Source: Streptomyces sp. GKU 895 (lineage in GTDB: Bacteria; Actinomycetota; Actinomycetes; Streptomycetales; Streptomycetaceae). From it: a stretch of 56,107 nucleotides of DNA. The notes beneath the pieces were generated by a model. The model was given only the letters and a program-made list of their open reading frames with translations. It made no database searches and was not told the DNA's origin. Of this stretch, positions 44,123-53,689 are shown in pieces. Position 1 is the stretch's first letter. Every line of letters starts with the position of its first letter. The stretch spans positions 1 through 56,107 of the forward strand of contig MWJO01000048.1 of the NCBI GenBank assembly GCA_002027195.1, in the 5' to 3' direction. The position numbers and the translations under genes were made by a program.

Positions 44123-45064
44123 TCACTTCTTCTTGAGAATCCGCAGGTCACCCGCGTCCGGATCACCGAACAGCACGAACAGCTCCGGCTCGCGCTCCGT
44201 GCCGCCGATCGTCCAGTACGTCTGCTCATCGCATCCGCCGTGCAGGCGTACGACGACGCCGTCCCGTACGCCGGGCCCCTCCCCGAGGTAGGCGTCATCG
44301 CTGCCGTCCCGGTCGACGCTCCAGGTGCCGGTGCCGTCGCACCGCACGTACTCAAAGCTGTCGGGGTCCTCCAGCGGGAGATCGGTGAAGTCGGCCCGCC
44401 CGTTCTCCCGCAGGTTCAGGACGGCGCCGTCGTCGCCGCGCCAGACGCCGGCGAGCTGCGCGACGGACAGCGTCGGAGGCTCGTATTCCTTGAGCAGTCC
44501 GGCGAAGGTGGCAGCGATCGCGCCGCCGACGATCAGGACGCACAGCCCGAAGGCGGCACCCGCCGAGCGGAGCCAGACGCCGATGAACCCCCACACGCGC
44601 CCCTTGGTACGGGCGCGCCGGCGGGCCTGGGCGACGGCCAGGAGGGGGAGGAGAGCGAACGCGACCAGGCACCCGGTCGCGCCCGCCAGCTCCGGCACGG
44701 ACACGAGCCTCCCGGCGACGACGGCCAACCAGAAGGCGCCGACCACGGTCACGAACCCGAGCTGCCACGGCCACTCCGGCCCGCGTGTCCGGCGCGCGGC
44801 CAGGCGCGCCAGGACGAGCGCCGGCATCATGAACGCGGCCGCGTACAGGGTCGCCAGGAGCGGCAGCACGACCAGCACCAGCAGGAAGAAGATCCCGGCG
44901 AGCGCGCCGCCCAGACCGACGCCGTAGTCGTCGTCGTTGATGCTCGCGATCCAGAAGGCCGTCCACAGCACCGGCACCTGAAGCGCGGCCGCCGCCGCGG
45001 CCGTGTGCAGCTCGGACCACTTCCAGGCGTCCGCGAGCTGCCGTCTTGTCTCTCCCCACCCCAT
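44123..45064 (-). CDS. Predicted membrane protein with extracytoplasmic C-terminal domain
   Basis: 313 aa. About five to six hydrophobic helices occupy residues 20-190 (VPVLWTAFWIASI, GIFFLLVLVVLPLLATLYA, LGFVTVVGAFWLAVVAG, GCLVAFALLPLLAVA, FGLCVLIVGGAIAATFAG). The last 115 residues are soluble (LAGVWRGDDGAVLNLRENGRADF, DGTGTWSVDRDG, TYWTIGGTEREPELFVLFGD), resembling lipocalin-like or META-type beta sheets that measure cell-wall/ligand state. No family was recognised with confidence. It is divergent from the flavin reductase gene; the operator at 45115 lies between them, 51 bp from this start. Confidence 0.82.
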   Translation of the reverse strand: MGWGETRRQLADAWKWSELHTAAAAAALQVPVLWTAFWIASINDDDYGVGLGGALAGIFFLLVLVVLPLLATLYAAAFMMPALVLARLAARRTRGPEWPWQLGFVTVVGAFWLAVVAGRLVSVPELAGATGCLVAFALLPLLAVAQARRRARTKGRVWGFIGVWLRSAGAAFGLCVLIVGGAIAATFAGLLKEYEPPTLSVAQLAGVWRGDDGAVLNLRENGRADFTDLPLEDPDSFEYVRCDGTGTWSVDRDGSDDAYLGEGPGVRDGVVVRLHGGCDEQTYWTIGGTEREPELFVLFGDPDAGDLRILKKK

Positions 45065-45114
45065 GCACGCAGGGTACGGAGGCCCTTCGGCGGCCGCTCA
45101 CCACCCCTTCCTAT

Positions 45115-45129
45115 CTGACGCCCCGTCAG
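45115..45129. promoter_or_regulatory. Regional operator before the flavin reductase gene
   Basis: CTGACG-CCC-CGTCAG, a perfect 6-3-6 palindrome ending 17 bp before the ATG at 45146. Confidence 0.74.
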
Positions 45130-45145
45130 CTTCAATGGAAGGGTG

Positions 45146-45777
45146 ATGGGACAAGCAGGCATGGCCGAGGCAGCCGTCCGCTATCTGCGGTCCGTGGGGG
45201 CGGCGCCGGGCGAATCCACGGGGCGCGACGTCACTTCCGCCCCCCTCGACCCCCTCGCCCGCCCCCGACCTGCCGCTGTGTCGGTGAGGACGAGCGGGCG
45301 CCGGTCGGGCAGGGTGAGTTCCGGCGGGTGCTGGGGAACTTCGCGACGGGCGTGGCCGTGGTCACCGCGCCCGCCGCCGACGGCGAGTCCGGCCCCGCCG
45401 GCTTCGCCTGCCAGTCCTTCTCCTCGCTGTCCCTCGACCCGCCCCTGGTCTCGTTCATGGTCGGCCGTACGTCGGCGACCTGGCCCCGTATCGCCCGCGC
45501 CGGCGTCTTCTGCGTCAACGTGCTCGCCGCCCACCAGGGCGCCCTGTGCCGTGGCTTCGCGGTCAGCGGCGCGGACAAGTTCGCGGGCGTGGCCTACGAC
45601 GCGGCGCCCTGCTCCGGCTCCCCGCGCCTCGCGGAGACGCTCGCGTGGATCGACTGCACGATCCACGCGGTGCACACCGGCGGCGACCATCTGATCGTGG
45701 TCGGCCGGGTGGACGCGCTGGGCACGGGCGACGAGGACGCGGCACCCCTGCTGTTCCACCGGGGGCGCTTCCTCTAG
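45146..45777 (+). CDS. Flavin reductase (split-barrel), probably frameshifted near the N-terminus
   Basis: About 210 aa when corrected. The N-terminus MGQAGMAEAAVRYLRSVGAAPG is in one frame; from about 45250-45300 the conserved part EDERAPVGQGEFRRVLGNFATGVAVVTAP, FACQSFSSLSLDPPLVSFM, RIARAGVFCVNVLAAHQ and the C-terminal GGDHLIVVGRVDALG are in another, implying one missing base in the Pro-rich linker. This is the flavin-reductase domain that supplies FMNH2 or FADH2 to two-component monooxygenases; the luciferase-like enzymes at 14120 and 16106 are possible partners. An operator lies just upstream. Confidence 0.82.
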
Positions 45778-45785
45778 ACCGCGCC

Positions 45786-47105
45786 TCAGGCCACCGCCGC
45801 CACCGCCGTCGGCACCGGCGTCTGCCTGCGCCGGATCACCAGCGCCATCAGCGCCGCCGCCGCGCACAGCGCCCCGGAGAAGTACCAGACCATGTCGTAC
45901 GACCCGAAGACGTCCCGCGCCACACCGCCGAGGAAGGCCACCAGCGCCGCCCCTACCTGGTGCGAGGCCAGCACCCAGCCGAAGACGATCGCGCTGTCCT
46001 CGCCGTACTGCTCCCGGCACAGCGCCACCGTCGGCGGCACCGTGGCGACCCAGTCGAGGCCGTAGAAGACGATGAAGAACAGCATCGGCGGGTGCACGCT
46101 CGGCGCCAGCAGCATCGGCAGGAAGAGCAGCGAGACACCGCGCAGCGCGTAGTACATGGCGAGCAGCCGACGGGCGTCGAAGCGGTCGGTGAACCAGCCG
46201 GAGGCGATCGTGCCGACGACGTCGAAGACGCCGATGACCGCGAGCAGCGAGGCCGCCGCCTGGACCGGCATGTGCGCGTCGTGGGCGGCGGGCACGAAGT
46301 GGGTCTGGATCAGGCCGTTGGTGGAGGCGCCGCAGATCGCGAAGGTCCCGGCGAGCAGCCAGAAGGGGCCGGTGCGGGCGGCCTGGAACAGGACGGTGAC
46401 CGCGCGGCGGGCGGCGCCCGGCACCGGGTCCGGCTTGGGCACGAACTCCTTGGCGCCGTACGGCTTCAGGCCCACGTCGGCCGGGTGGTCGCGCAGCAGC
46501 AGCCAGACGAAGGGGACGACGGCGAGGGCGGCGAGGGCGACGGTGACGGCCGCCGGGCGCCAGTCGTGCTCCTCCACCATCCAGGACAGCACCGGCAGGA
46601 AGATCAGCTGGCCGGAGGCGGAGGCGGCGGTGAGGATGCCGGTGACCAGGCCGCGCCGCTCGGTGAACCAGCGGTTGGTGACGGTCGCGGCGAAGGCCAG
46701 CGCCATCGACCCGGATCCCAGGCCGACCAGCAGGCCCCAGCACAGCATGAGCTGCCAGGCCGCCGTCATCCACACGGTCAGCCCGGACCCGACCGCGATC
46801 ACGGTCAGCGCGACGGCGACGACCCGGCGGATGCCGAAGCGGTCCATCAACGCCGCGGCGAAGGGGGCGGTGAGTCCGTACAGGGCGAGGTTGATCGAGA
46901 CGGCCGCGCTGATCGTGCCACGCGACCAGCCGAAGTCCTGGTGCAGCGGGTCGATGAGCAGCCCGGGCAGGGAACGGAACGCGGCCGCGCCGATGATCGT
47001 CACGAAGGTGACGGCGGCGACGAACCACGCCCGGTGGATGCGCGGCTTCCTGGGGCTCGGGGTCTGCGGTACGGCGGCTGCGGCCGCCTCTGTCGTCTGA
47101 GTCAC
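45786..47105 (-). CDS. MFS transporter (oxalate/formate antiporter-like)
   Basis: A 439-aa permease with about 12 membrane helices. It shows RSLPGLLIDPLHQDFGWSRGTI, the MFS loop DRFGIRRVV, GSMALAFAATVTNRWFTERRGLVTGILTAASASGQ (motif-like segment), and DRFDARRLL in the second half. The preferred start is GTG 47105 (VTQTTEAA); the frame extends to 47159. It is divergent from the GlxA-type regulator, which may control it. The transported compound is unknown; monocarboxylates are likely for this subgroup. Confidence 0.9.
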   Translation of the reverse strand: MTQTTEAAAAAVPQTPSPRKPRIHRAWFVAAVTFVTIIGAAAFRSLPGLLIDPLHQDFGWSRGTISAAVSINLALYGLTAPFAAALMDRFGIRRVVAVALTVIAVGSGLTVWMTAAWQLMLCWGLLVGLGSGSMALAFAATVTNRWFTERRGLVTGILTAASASGQLIFLPVLSWMVEEHDWRPAAVTVALAALAVVPFVWLLLRDHPADVGLKPYGAKEFVPKPDPVPGAARRAVTVLFQAARTGPFWLLAGTFAICGASTNGLIQTHFVPAAHDAHMPVQAAASLLAVIGVFDVVGTIASGWFTDRFDARRLLAMYYALRGVSLLFLPMLLAPSVHPPMLFFIVFYGLDWVATVPPTVALCREQYGEDSAIVFGWVLASHQVGAALVAFLGGVARDVFGSYDMVWYFSGALCAAAALMALVIRRRQTPVPTAVAAVA

Positions 47106-47175
47106 GCCTTGAGCATCGCGGCCGGAACCTGCCGCATCGAGTGGCCCGAAGGACAGCATTCGTTAGGATCGGGCC

Positions 47176-48210
47176 ATGAGCAGTGAGCCGAGCGCTGAGC
47201 CGGGCAGCGAGCCGGGGTTCCGTCCGCACCGCATCGTCGTCCTCGCCATGGACGGCCTGCTCCCCTTCGAGCTGGGCATCCCGCACCGCATCTTCGGGCG
47301 CCCCCGGGACGCCGGGGGGCGGCCCCTGTACGAGGTCGTCACCTGCTCGATCCGGCCTCCGGGCCCGGTCGGCACGGACTCCGACTTCGACGTCCTGGTG
47401 CCGAACGGCCCGGAGATCCTGGCCACCGCCGACACCGTGATCGTCCCGGCCTCCTACGAGTTCGGCCCGGTCTACGACGAGGGCGTCCTGACCCCCGAAC
47501 TGGCCGCCGCGCTCGCCCACATCCGCCCCGGCACCCGGCTCGCCTCCATCTGCACGGGCGTCTACGTCCTCGCCGCCGCCGGATATCTCGACGGCCGCCC
47601 GGCCACCACGCACTGGAACGACGCCGAGCGCCTCCAGCGGCTCTTCCCCCAGATCAAGGTCGACCCGGACGTCCTGTACGTCGACGACGAGGACGTCCTG
47701 ACCTCCGCGGGCGTCGCCGCCGGGATCGACCTGTGCCTGCACATGCTGCGCCGCGACCACGGCACGGCGGTCGCCAACGCGGTGGCCCGCCGCACCGTCG
47801 TACCGCCGCACCGCGAGGGCGGGCAGGCGCAGTACATCCAGCGTCCGGTGCCCGAGCCGCAGCTGGCCACCACGACCGCGGCCCGCGCCTGGGCCCTCGC
47901 CCGGCTGCACGAGCCGATCCAGCTGCGGGACATGGCCGAGCAGGAGGCGATGTCGGTGCGGACCTTCACGCGCCGCTTCCGCGAGGAGGTCGGCATCAGC
48001 CCCGGCCAGTGGCTCACCCAGCAGCGGGTGGAGCGCGCCCGGCACCTGCTGGAGTCCTCCGACCTGTCCGTGGACCAGGTGGCCCGGGACGCCGGGTTCG
48101 GCACGGCCCAGTCGATGCGGCAGCACCTACAGGCGGCGCTGGGCGTCACCCCCACCAGCTACCGGCGCACCTTCCGCGCGGGTGCCGAGACCGCCGCCGG
48201 CCGTGCGTGA
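47176..48210 (+). CDS. GlxA-type AraC-family regulator with DJ-1/PfpI domain
   Basis: 344 aa. The N-terminal DJ-1/PfpI-like domain (residues about 15-180) contains LASICTGVYVLAAAGYLDGRPATTHWNDA, with the nucleophile-position Cys. The C-terminal AraC HTH (about 235-335) reads MAEQEAMSVRTFTRRFREEVGISPGQWLTQQRVERARHLL and DQVARDAGFGTAQSMRQHLQAALG. Such regulators respond to small nitrogen or carbonyl metabolites. It diverges from the MFS gene and is nearly convergent with a second, frameshifted MFS gene. Confidence 0.92.
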   Translation: MSSEPSAEPGSEPGFRPHRIVVLAMDGLLPFELGIPHRIFGRPRDAGGRPLYEVVTCSIRPPGPVGTDSDFDVLVPNGPEILATADTVIVPASYEFGPVYDEGVLTPELAAALAHIRPGTRLASICTGVYVLAAAGYLDGRPATTHWNDAERLQRLFPQIKVDPDVLYVDDEDVLTSAGVAAGIDLCLHMLRRDHGTAVANAVARRTVVPPHREGGQAQYIQRPVPEPQLATTTAARAWALARLHEPIQLRDMAEQEAMSVRTFTRRFREEVGISPGQWLTQQRVERARHLLESSDLSVDQVARDAGFGTAQSMRQHLQAALGVTPTSYRRTFRAGAETAAGRA

Positions 48211-49375
48211 CACCCCCGCCCGGGCCTCACCGCGCACCTCACCCCACCAGCCGAGCGCGGTGAGCAGCAGCCCGAGTGCCACGCCCGCCAGGACGGCCGT
48301 GGACGGGGCCACGACCTGGAGCAGCCCACCGGCCAGGGACCCCGTCGCCGCGTAACCCGCCCCGGCCGCCGCGTACATCACCGAGTACCCGGCGGCCGCG
48401 GCACCCGGCGGAACGGCCTCCCGCAGGGACAGGTTGCGCGTGATCAGCGCACCCGACTGGAGCATGCCCGCGAGCGCCAGGGCGACCGCGATCCCGGCCG
48501 CGCCCGGTATCAGCGCGGCGAGGGCCACGAAGGCGGACATGCCGCCCATCAGCACCACACTGCGGGTGCGCAGCCGCCCCGGCCACGCCCGCAGCCCGTA
48601 CAGGAACGCCCCCAGTCCCGCCGCCACGGCCATGCCGGCCAGCATCGGGCCGGTCCAGCCGACGCCGATGCCGCGCTGTTCCAGGAGGGCGGGCAGGGTG
48701 AGTTCGGCGAGGCCCAGCAGGGTGAGGCTGGCCGCGCCCGTGACGTACACCGGCCACGCACGTATCAGCAGCCGGAAGGCCGGAGTCGCCCCGCTGTCCG
48801 CCGCGTGCTTCTCCTCGTCCCAGCGGGCGGGAAGCAGCCACAGCCCCGCGACCGACGACGCCATCAGCGCGGCGGCGAGGAGCAGCGGGGTGCGCGGTGC
48901 GACGCCGAGGGCGAGTCCGGCGACCGCCACCGGCGACACGGCCCACACCCCGGACATCAGCATCGACTCGGTCGACAGCGCCTGCGCCACGGCCCGTTCC
49001 GGGACCAGCGAGGTCAGCAGCGTCCGCAAGCCGCCGGTGACCGCCCCGGCGCGAACCCGGCCACGAAGGCGCACCCCAGCACCCGCTCGGCGCACCGGGC
49101 AGAGCCCCAGCCCGCGAACCCACCGCCCCGCCCGAGGCCCGACGGCCAGATGGCGACGCCGCGCGCGGATCCAGCCGCATCCCGAGCAGCGGTGCGCCGA
49201 TGATCTCGCCGATCACATAGGCCGCCGCGAGCGCCGCCCCCAGCGTGTACCCACCGGGCCGCTCCCGCACCAGGAAGACCAGCGCCAACGGGGCCATCGC
49301 GACCGGCATACGGGCGCCGACGGCCGTACCGGCCCAGATCAGCACCGACTTGGAGGCGACGTCGCGGTAGGTCAT
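48127..49375 (-). pseudogene. MFS transporter, at least two frameshifts
   Basis: The N-terminus MTYRDVASKSVLIWAGTAVGARMPVAMAPLALVFL runs to GAPLLGMRLDPR in one frame, then a stretch near 49080-49170 with MFS-like GGFAGWGSARCAERVLGCAFVAGF in a second frame, then AVTGGLRTLLTSLVPERAVAQALS onward in a third. About ten further helices follow. The reading ends with a tail that overlaps the convergent GlxA gene by 84 bp, so the true stop may be earlier after another error. At least two indels within 150 bp make this the most damaged gene; either real decay or poor sequence quality. Confidence 0.75.
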
Positions 49376-49452
49376 GCGGACGACCGTAGGCGGCGGCACC
49401 GACAACGCGGCAGTGAATTTTCCGGGCCTGTGGAAAACTCCGCCGCCGCCCG

Positions 49453-50502
49453 TCAGAAGGTCAGCACCCCGCGAGCCACCTTCCCCGCCTCCGCGTCCGC
49501 GACGGCCCGCTCGAACTCCTCCACGGGGTACGTCTGCGTCACCAGTTCGTCGAGCAGCAGCCGCCCCTGCCGGTACAGCCCGGCGTACAGCGGGATGTCC
49601 CGCTGGGGCCGTGAGGAGCCGTAACGGCAGCCCAGGATCGACTTGTCCAGGAACATGGACGCCACGACGAAGGACGCCTCCGCCCCGGCCGGCGGCGTCC
49701 CGAGCAGGACCGCCTGACCGTGCCGGTCCAGCAGGTCGACGGCCTGCCGGACGAGTTCCACGCGCCCGACGCACTCGAAGACGTGGTCCGCTCCCGTCGG
49801 CAGCAGCTCCCGCACGCCCTCGGCCGACGTCAGGAAGTCGGTCGCCCCGAACTGCCGCGCGACCGCCTCCTTGGCCGGATTGGCGTCCACGGCGACGATC
49901 CGCGACGCCCCCGCGATCCGCGCCCCTTGGAGTACGTTGAGCCCGATCCCGCCGGTGCCGATCACCACCGCACTGTCCCCGTGTGCCACTTTGGCCCGGT
50001 TGAGCACGGCCCCCACCCCGGTCAGCACTCCGCACCCGATGAGCGCGGCCGAGGACAGCGGGATGTCCTGCGGAATCCGCACCACCTGCACGGCCTTCAC
50101 CACGGTCCGTTCCGCGAACGCCGAGTTGGAGGCGAACTGGAACACCGGCCGCCCGCCCCGCGTGAACGGCCGCCCCGGCCGCCCGATGGACTGCCGGCAC
50201 ATGGTGGGCCGCCCCCGGTCGCACTCCGCGCAGGTCCCGCAGTTGGCGAGGGTGGACAGCGCCACATGGTCCCCGGCCGAGACATGGCTGACGCCCGCCC
50301 CCACGGCTGCCACCACGCCGGCCCCCTCATGCCCCAGCACCACGGGCACCGGGAACGGAATGGTCCCGTCCACGACGGACAGGTCGCTGTGGCACAACCC
50401 GGCGGCCGCGATGGCGACGACCACCTCCCCGGGCCCCGGTTCCCGCACCTCCAGGTCGTCCACGACCTCGACCCGCTTGCCGTCGAACAAGACGCCGCGC
50501 AT
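49453..50502 (-). CDS. Zn-dependent alcohol dehydrogenase (MDR family)
   Basis: 349 aa. GHEGAGVVAAVGAG (GHE Zn motif), the CHSD ligand segment (LCHSDLSVV), structural Zn cysteines CGTCAECDRGRPTMC, and the Rossmann VIGTGGIGLNVLQGARIAGASRIVAVDAN mark a class III-like MDR enzyme. The ATG overlaps the upstream acyl-CoA dehydrogenase stop (ATGA). A long frame reading back through the dehydrogenase looks like a fusion, but it is only the result of that gene's frameshift. It oxidises an alcohol with NAD+, probably within the same catabolic operon. Confidence 0.93.
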   Translation of the reverse strand: MRGVLFDGKRVEVVDDLEVREPGPGEVVVAIAAAGLCHSDLSVVDGTIPFPVPVVLGHEGAGVVAAVGAGVSHVSAGDHVALSTLANCGTCAECDRGRPTMCRQSIGRPGRPFTRGGRPVFQFASNSAFAERTVVKAVQVVRIPQDIPLSSAALIGCGVLTGVGAVLNRAKVAHGDSAVVIGTGGIGLNVLQGARIAGASRIVAVDANPAKEAVARQFGATDFLTSAEGVRELLPTGADHVFECVGRVELVRQAVDLLDRHGQAVLLGTPPAGAEASFVVASMFLDKSILGCRYGSSRPQRDIPLYAGLYRQGRLLLDELVTQTYPVEEFERAVADAEAGKVARGVLTF

Positions 50503-51654
50503 CACACAACCCCCTTGGGTTCCCTGGGCAGCCCGAGCACGCGCTCGGCGATGATCGTGCGCTGGATCTGGTCCGAGCCGCCATAGACGGTGTCGGCCCG
50601 GGAGAACAGGAACAGATGCTGGAAGGCGTCGAGTTCGTAGGGCGAGGAGGCCTCCCACTCCCGCGGCCCCACACCCCCACGGACCCCCCGCACGGCCATG
50701 GCCAGCTCCCCGAGCCGGCTGATCGCCACGCCGCCCCACAGCAGCTTGGCCACGCTCGGCGCCCCCGCGTCCCCGGCCCGCCCGAGCGTGCGCAGCGCGT
50801 TCCACCGCATCACCCGCAGTTCCGCCCACTGCCGCACGAGCCGTTCCCGTACGACGGGATCGTCCACCGCCCCCGAGTCGACGGCGGCCCGCACCACCCG
50901 CCCCAACTCCTCGGCGAACCCGATCTGCTGGGCCAGCGTGGACACCCCCCCGCTCGAACCAGAGCAGACTCATGGCGACCCGCCAGCCGGCCCCCTCGCC
51001 CCCGACGACATGCTCCGCACGCGCGCGTGCCCCGTCGAAGAAGACCTCGTTGAAGTCGCTGGTTCCGGTCAGCTGCCGAATGGGCCGCACCTCGATCCGC
51101 CCCGGCTGGTCCATCGGCACGAGGAGAAGGGACAGCCCCTGATGCCGCCGCGACCCGGCCTCGGTCCGGGCAAGCACGAAACACCAGTCGGCGTCCTGCG
51201 CGAGCGAGGTCCAGATCTTCTGCCCGCTGACCCGGTAGTGACCCCCGTCCCGCACGGCACCGGTCCGCACCCCGGCCAGATCCGACCCGGCCCCGGGTTC
51301 GCTGTACCCCTGACACCACAGCTCGTCCCCTGCGGCGATGGGCGGCAGGAAGCGGGTCTTCTGCTCCGGGCTGCCGTGCGCGATGAGGGTGGGCGCGAGC
51401 AGGTTCTCCCCGATGTGCCCGGAACGAGGAGGAGCGCTGGAACGGGCATACTCCTCGGCCCAGACGACCTGCTGAGTGAGCCCGAGCGTCCGATTCCCGT
51501 ACCCCGCCTCTCCCCACCCGATCCCGATCCACCCGGCGGAGCCGAGGGTCCGTTCCCAACCGCGCCGATCGCCCGCGTCCGAGGCGTGTGCGGCAAGCCA
51601 TGCCCGAGCCTCCCCACGGAAGACCTCATCACCAGCACTGAACCCAAAGTCCAC
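50502..51654 (-). pseudogene. Acyl-CoA dehydrogenase, frameshifted
   Basis: About 383 aa when corrected. It starts at GTG 51654 with AGGAG seven bases upstream. Conserved parts are GWIGIGWGEAGYG, EEYARSSAPPRSGHIGENLLAPT, CQGYSEPGAGSDLA, VSGQKIWTSLAQDADWCFVLART and, after the shift, WGGVAISRLGELAMAV, DTVYGGSDQIQRTIIAERVLGLPRE. The run of seven C at 50945-50951 should be six; correction gives RGVSTLAQQIGFAEELGR. It lies between the SDR and ADH genes, probably all one operon under the operator at 52700. Confidence 0.88.
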
Positions 51655-51693
51655 AGGCCTTCTCCTCCCAATACGGGGGACTGCAGCTCACCT

Positions 51694-51740
51694 AGGGGCG
51701 CGGGGAACTGCGCGACCAGCCACATACGGCCCGCACACGC
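51694..51740. repeat. Dispersed GC-rich repeat, copy 2
   Basis: AGGGGCGCGGGGAACTGCGC followed by GACCAGCCACATACGG, matching copies at 14064 and 55783. It lies in the 110-bp gap between the SDR and acyl-CoA dehydrogenase genes of one operon. Confidence 0.7.
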
Positions 51741-51764
51741 CAACCACCAACACCACCCGAACTC

Positions 51765-52677
51765 TTAGGCGTTAGGCCGATTCCCCCGCGCCGCCGCCTC
51801 CTCCATCGCCGCCACCTGGGCCAGCATCGGCATAGGGTCCGTCCCCACCGCCCCCGGCAAAAACTCAGCAATCGCCTCCGGCGTCCACCCACTCACCGCA
51901 TACGCCGAGCGCAGCTCCCGCGGCTGCGCCCACACCGCCAGCTTCGCCCCCGCCGATCGTGTACACCTGCCCGGTGACCCCGCCCTCCCGAGCCCGGTCG
52001 GACAGCAGGTACACCACCAGCGCGGCGACATCCTCCGGCTCCCCGATCTCCGCCAGTTCCATGGGCACCCCGGCGGACATCCGCGTGCGCGCGACGGGCG
52101 CCACCGCGTTGGCAGTCACCCCGTACTTGTGCAGCCCCAGCGCCGCGCTCCGGACCAGCGAGATGATCCCGCCCTTCGCCGCGCTGTAGTTCGCCTGTGA
52201 CACGGACCCCTGGTGGTTCCCGCTGGTGAACCCGATCAGCGTCCCGCCCCGCTGCTTCCGCATCACCGCCGACGCCGCACGGAACAGGGTGAACGTCCCC
52301 TTCAGATGCGTGGCCACGACCGAGTCCCACTCGTCCTCGGTCATGTTGAACAGCATCCGCTCACGCAGGATCCCGGCGACGCACACGACCCCGTCGAGCC
52401 GCCCGTACGACGACAGGGCCACGTCGACGATCCGCTGCCCGCCCGCCATCGTGGACACGTCGTCGGCCACCGCGACGGCCTCGCCGCCCACCGCGACGAT
52501 CTCCTTGACGACCGCTTCGGCGACCTCGCTCGTCGGTGAGGACCCGTCCACGGAGACCCCGTAGTCGTTGACGACGACCCGCGCCCCCTCGGCCGCGGCC
52601 GCGATCGCCACCGCCCGCCCGATCCCGCGTCCCGCCCCCGTCACGGCGACGACCTTGCCTGCCAAGAAGTTCCCCAC
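51765..52677 (-). pseudogene. SDR-family oxidoreductase (hydroxyacyl-CoA dehydrogenase-like), frameshifted
   Basis: About 303 aa when corrected. It starts MGNFLAGKVVAVTGAGRGIG (cofactor motif), followed by NDYGVSVDGSS (a feature of multifunctional-enzyme-type hydroxyacyl-CoA dehydrogenases), the catalytic Ser in GFTSGNHQG and YSAAK. After VTGQVYTIGG the G5 run near 51950 holds one base too many; removing it gives AKLAVWAQPRELRSAYAVSG, WTPEAIAEFLPGAVG to a TAA at 51765. It diverges from the cyclase gene across the operator at 52700. Confidence 0.88.
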
Positions 52678-52699
52678 GACCGGCCCCTTCCCGCGGTTT

Positions 52700-52731
52700 C
52701 TGACGGACCGTTAGATTTTATGACCCGTCAG
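52700..52731. promoter_or_regulatory. Regional operator plus half-site, SDR/cyclase divergent promoter
   Basis: CTGACGGACCGTTAG (52700-52714, one mismatch in the right half) is followed by a shorter TGAC-cc-GTCA palindrome and CGTCAG half-site (52721-52731), between divergent genes starting at 52677 and 52763. Confidence 0.68.
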
Positions 52732-52762
52732 ATACCCGGAGACAAGCCCCTGGGGAGCGCCG

Positions 52763-53689
52763 ATGACTTTGCCGGCCGAGTTCCACGAGATCGCCAAGCG
52801 CGTGAACAACTGGGGGCGTTGGGGCGCCGACGACGAGATCGGCACCCTCAACCTGATCACCGACGAGGTGGTGCGGCAGGCCGCCGCCGAGGTCAGGACA
52901 GGTCGCCGCGTCCCCCTGGCCCTGCCGCTCCAGCAGGACGGCGTGCAGACCGGCATGATCCCGGGCCGGGTCAACCCGCTGCACGCCATGGTGCAGATCA
53001 ACCAGGAGATCTTCGGCCCGGGGACGGTGGCGTGCAGCGACGACGCCGTGACGATGGGCCTCCAGGCGGCCACCCACTGGGACGCGCTCACGCATGTCTC
53101 GCACTCGGGGAAGCTCTACAACGGCCGCCCGGCCGACACCGTCACCGCGCACGGCGGCGCGCAGTTCAGCGGCATCGACAAGGCGCGGCACCTCGTCTCG
53201 CGCGGGGTGCTCCTGGACGTGGCACGCGCGCGGGGCGTCGCCCGGCTCGACGGCGGCCACGCGGTCACTCCGGAGGACCTGGAGGCGGCCGAGGAACTCG
53301 CGGGCACGCGCGTGCGGTCGGGCGACATCGTGCTCGTACGGACGGGACAGATACAGGTCCTGCTCGCGGGCGACAAGCACGGGTACGGCTATCCGTCGCC
53401 CGGGCTGTCGATCCGTACGCCGGAGTGGTTCCACGCGCGCGATGTCGCGGCCGTCGCGAACGACACCCTGACCTTCGAGGTGTTTCCGCCCGAGGTCGAG
53501 GATCTGTGGCTGCCCGTGCACGCGCTGGACCTCGTGGAGATGGGCATGCTGCAGGGCCAGAACTGGAACCTCGAAGAGTTGTCCACAGCCTGTGGAGAAG
53601 AGGGCCGCTACGCGTTCCTGCTGTCCGCGATGCCCGAGCCGTTCACCGGCGCGACGGGAACTCCCGTGGCACCGGTCGCCGTTCTCTGA
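52763..53689 (+). CDS. Cyclase-family metal-dependent hydrolase
   Basis: 308 aa of the kynurenine-formamidase/cyclase fold. The metal motif ATHWDALTHVSHSG (H-x-D-x3-H type) is intact, with GVLLDVARARG, GDIVLVRTGQ and FEVFPPEVEDLWLPVHALDLVEMGM following. GGGGAGC lies four to five bases before the ATG. The family hydrolyses amides, lactones or ring ketones in degradative pathways. It is divergent from the SDR-dehydrogenase-ADH operon under the shared operator, so ring opening of a cyclic intermediate is plausible; this is inference. Confidence 0.92.
   Translation: MTLPAEFHEIAKRVNNWGRWGADDEIGTLNLITDEVVRQAAAEVRTGRRVPLALPLQQDGVQTGMIPGRVNPLHAMVQINQEIFGPGTVACSDDAVTMGLQAATHWDALTHVSHSGKLYNGRPADTVTAHGGAQFSGIDKARHLVSRGVLLDVARARGVARLDGGHAVTPEDLEAAEELAGTRVRSGDIVLVRTGQIQVLLAGDKHGYGYPSPGLSIRTPEWFHARDVAAVANDTLTFEVFPPEVEDLWLPVHALDLVEMGMLQGQNWNLEELSTACGEEGRYAFLLSAMPEPFTGATGTPVAPVAVL

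Noticed and set aside
49453..51654. A continuous 733-aa frame joining an acyl-CoA dehydrogenase to an alcohol dehydrogenase
   Set aside because: The apparent fusion arises because the C7-run frameshift puts the dehydrogenase N-terminus into the ADH frame. The dehydrogenase C-terminus is intact in another frame and the ADH has its own coupled ATG.
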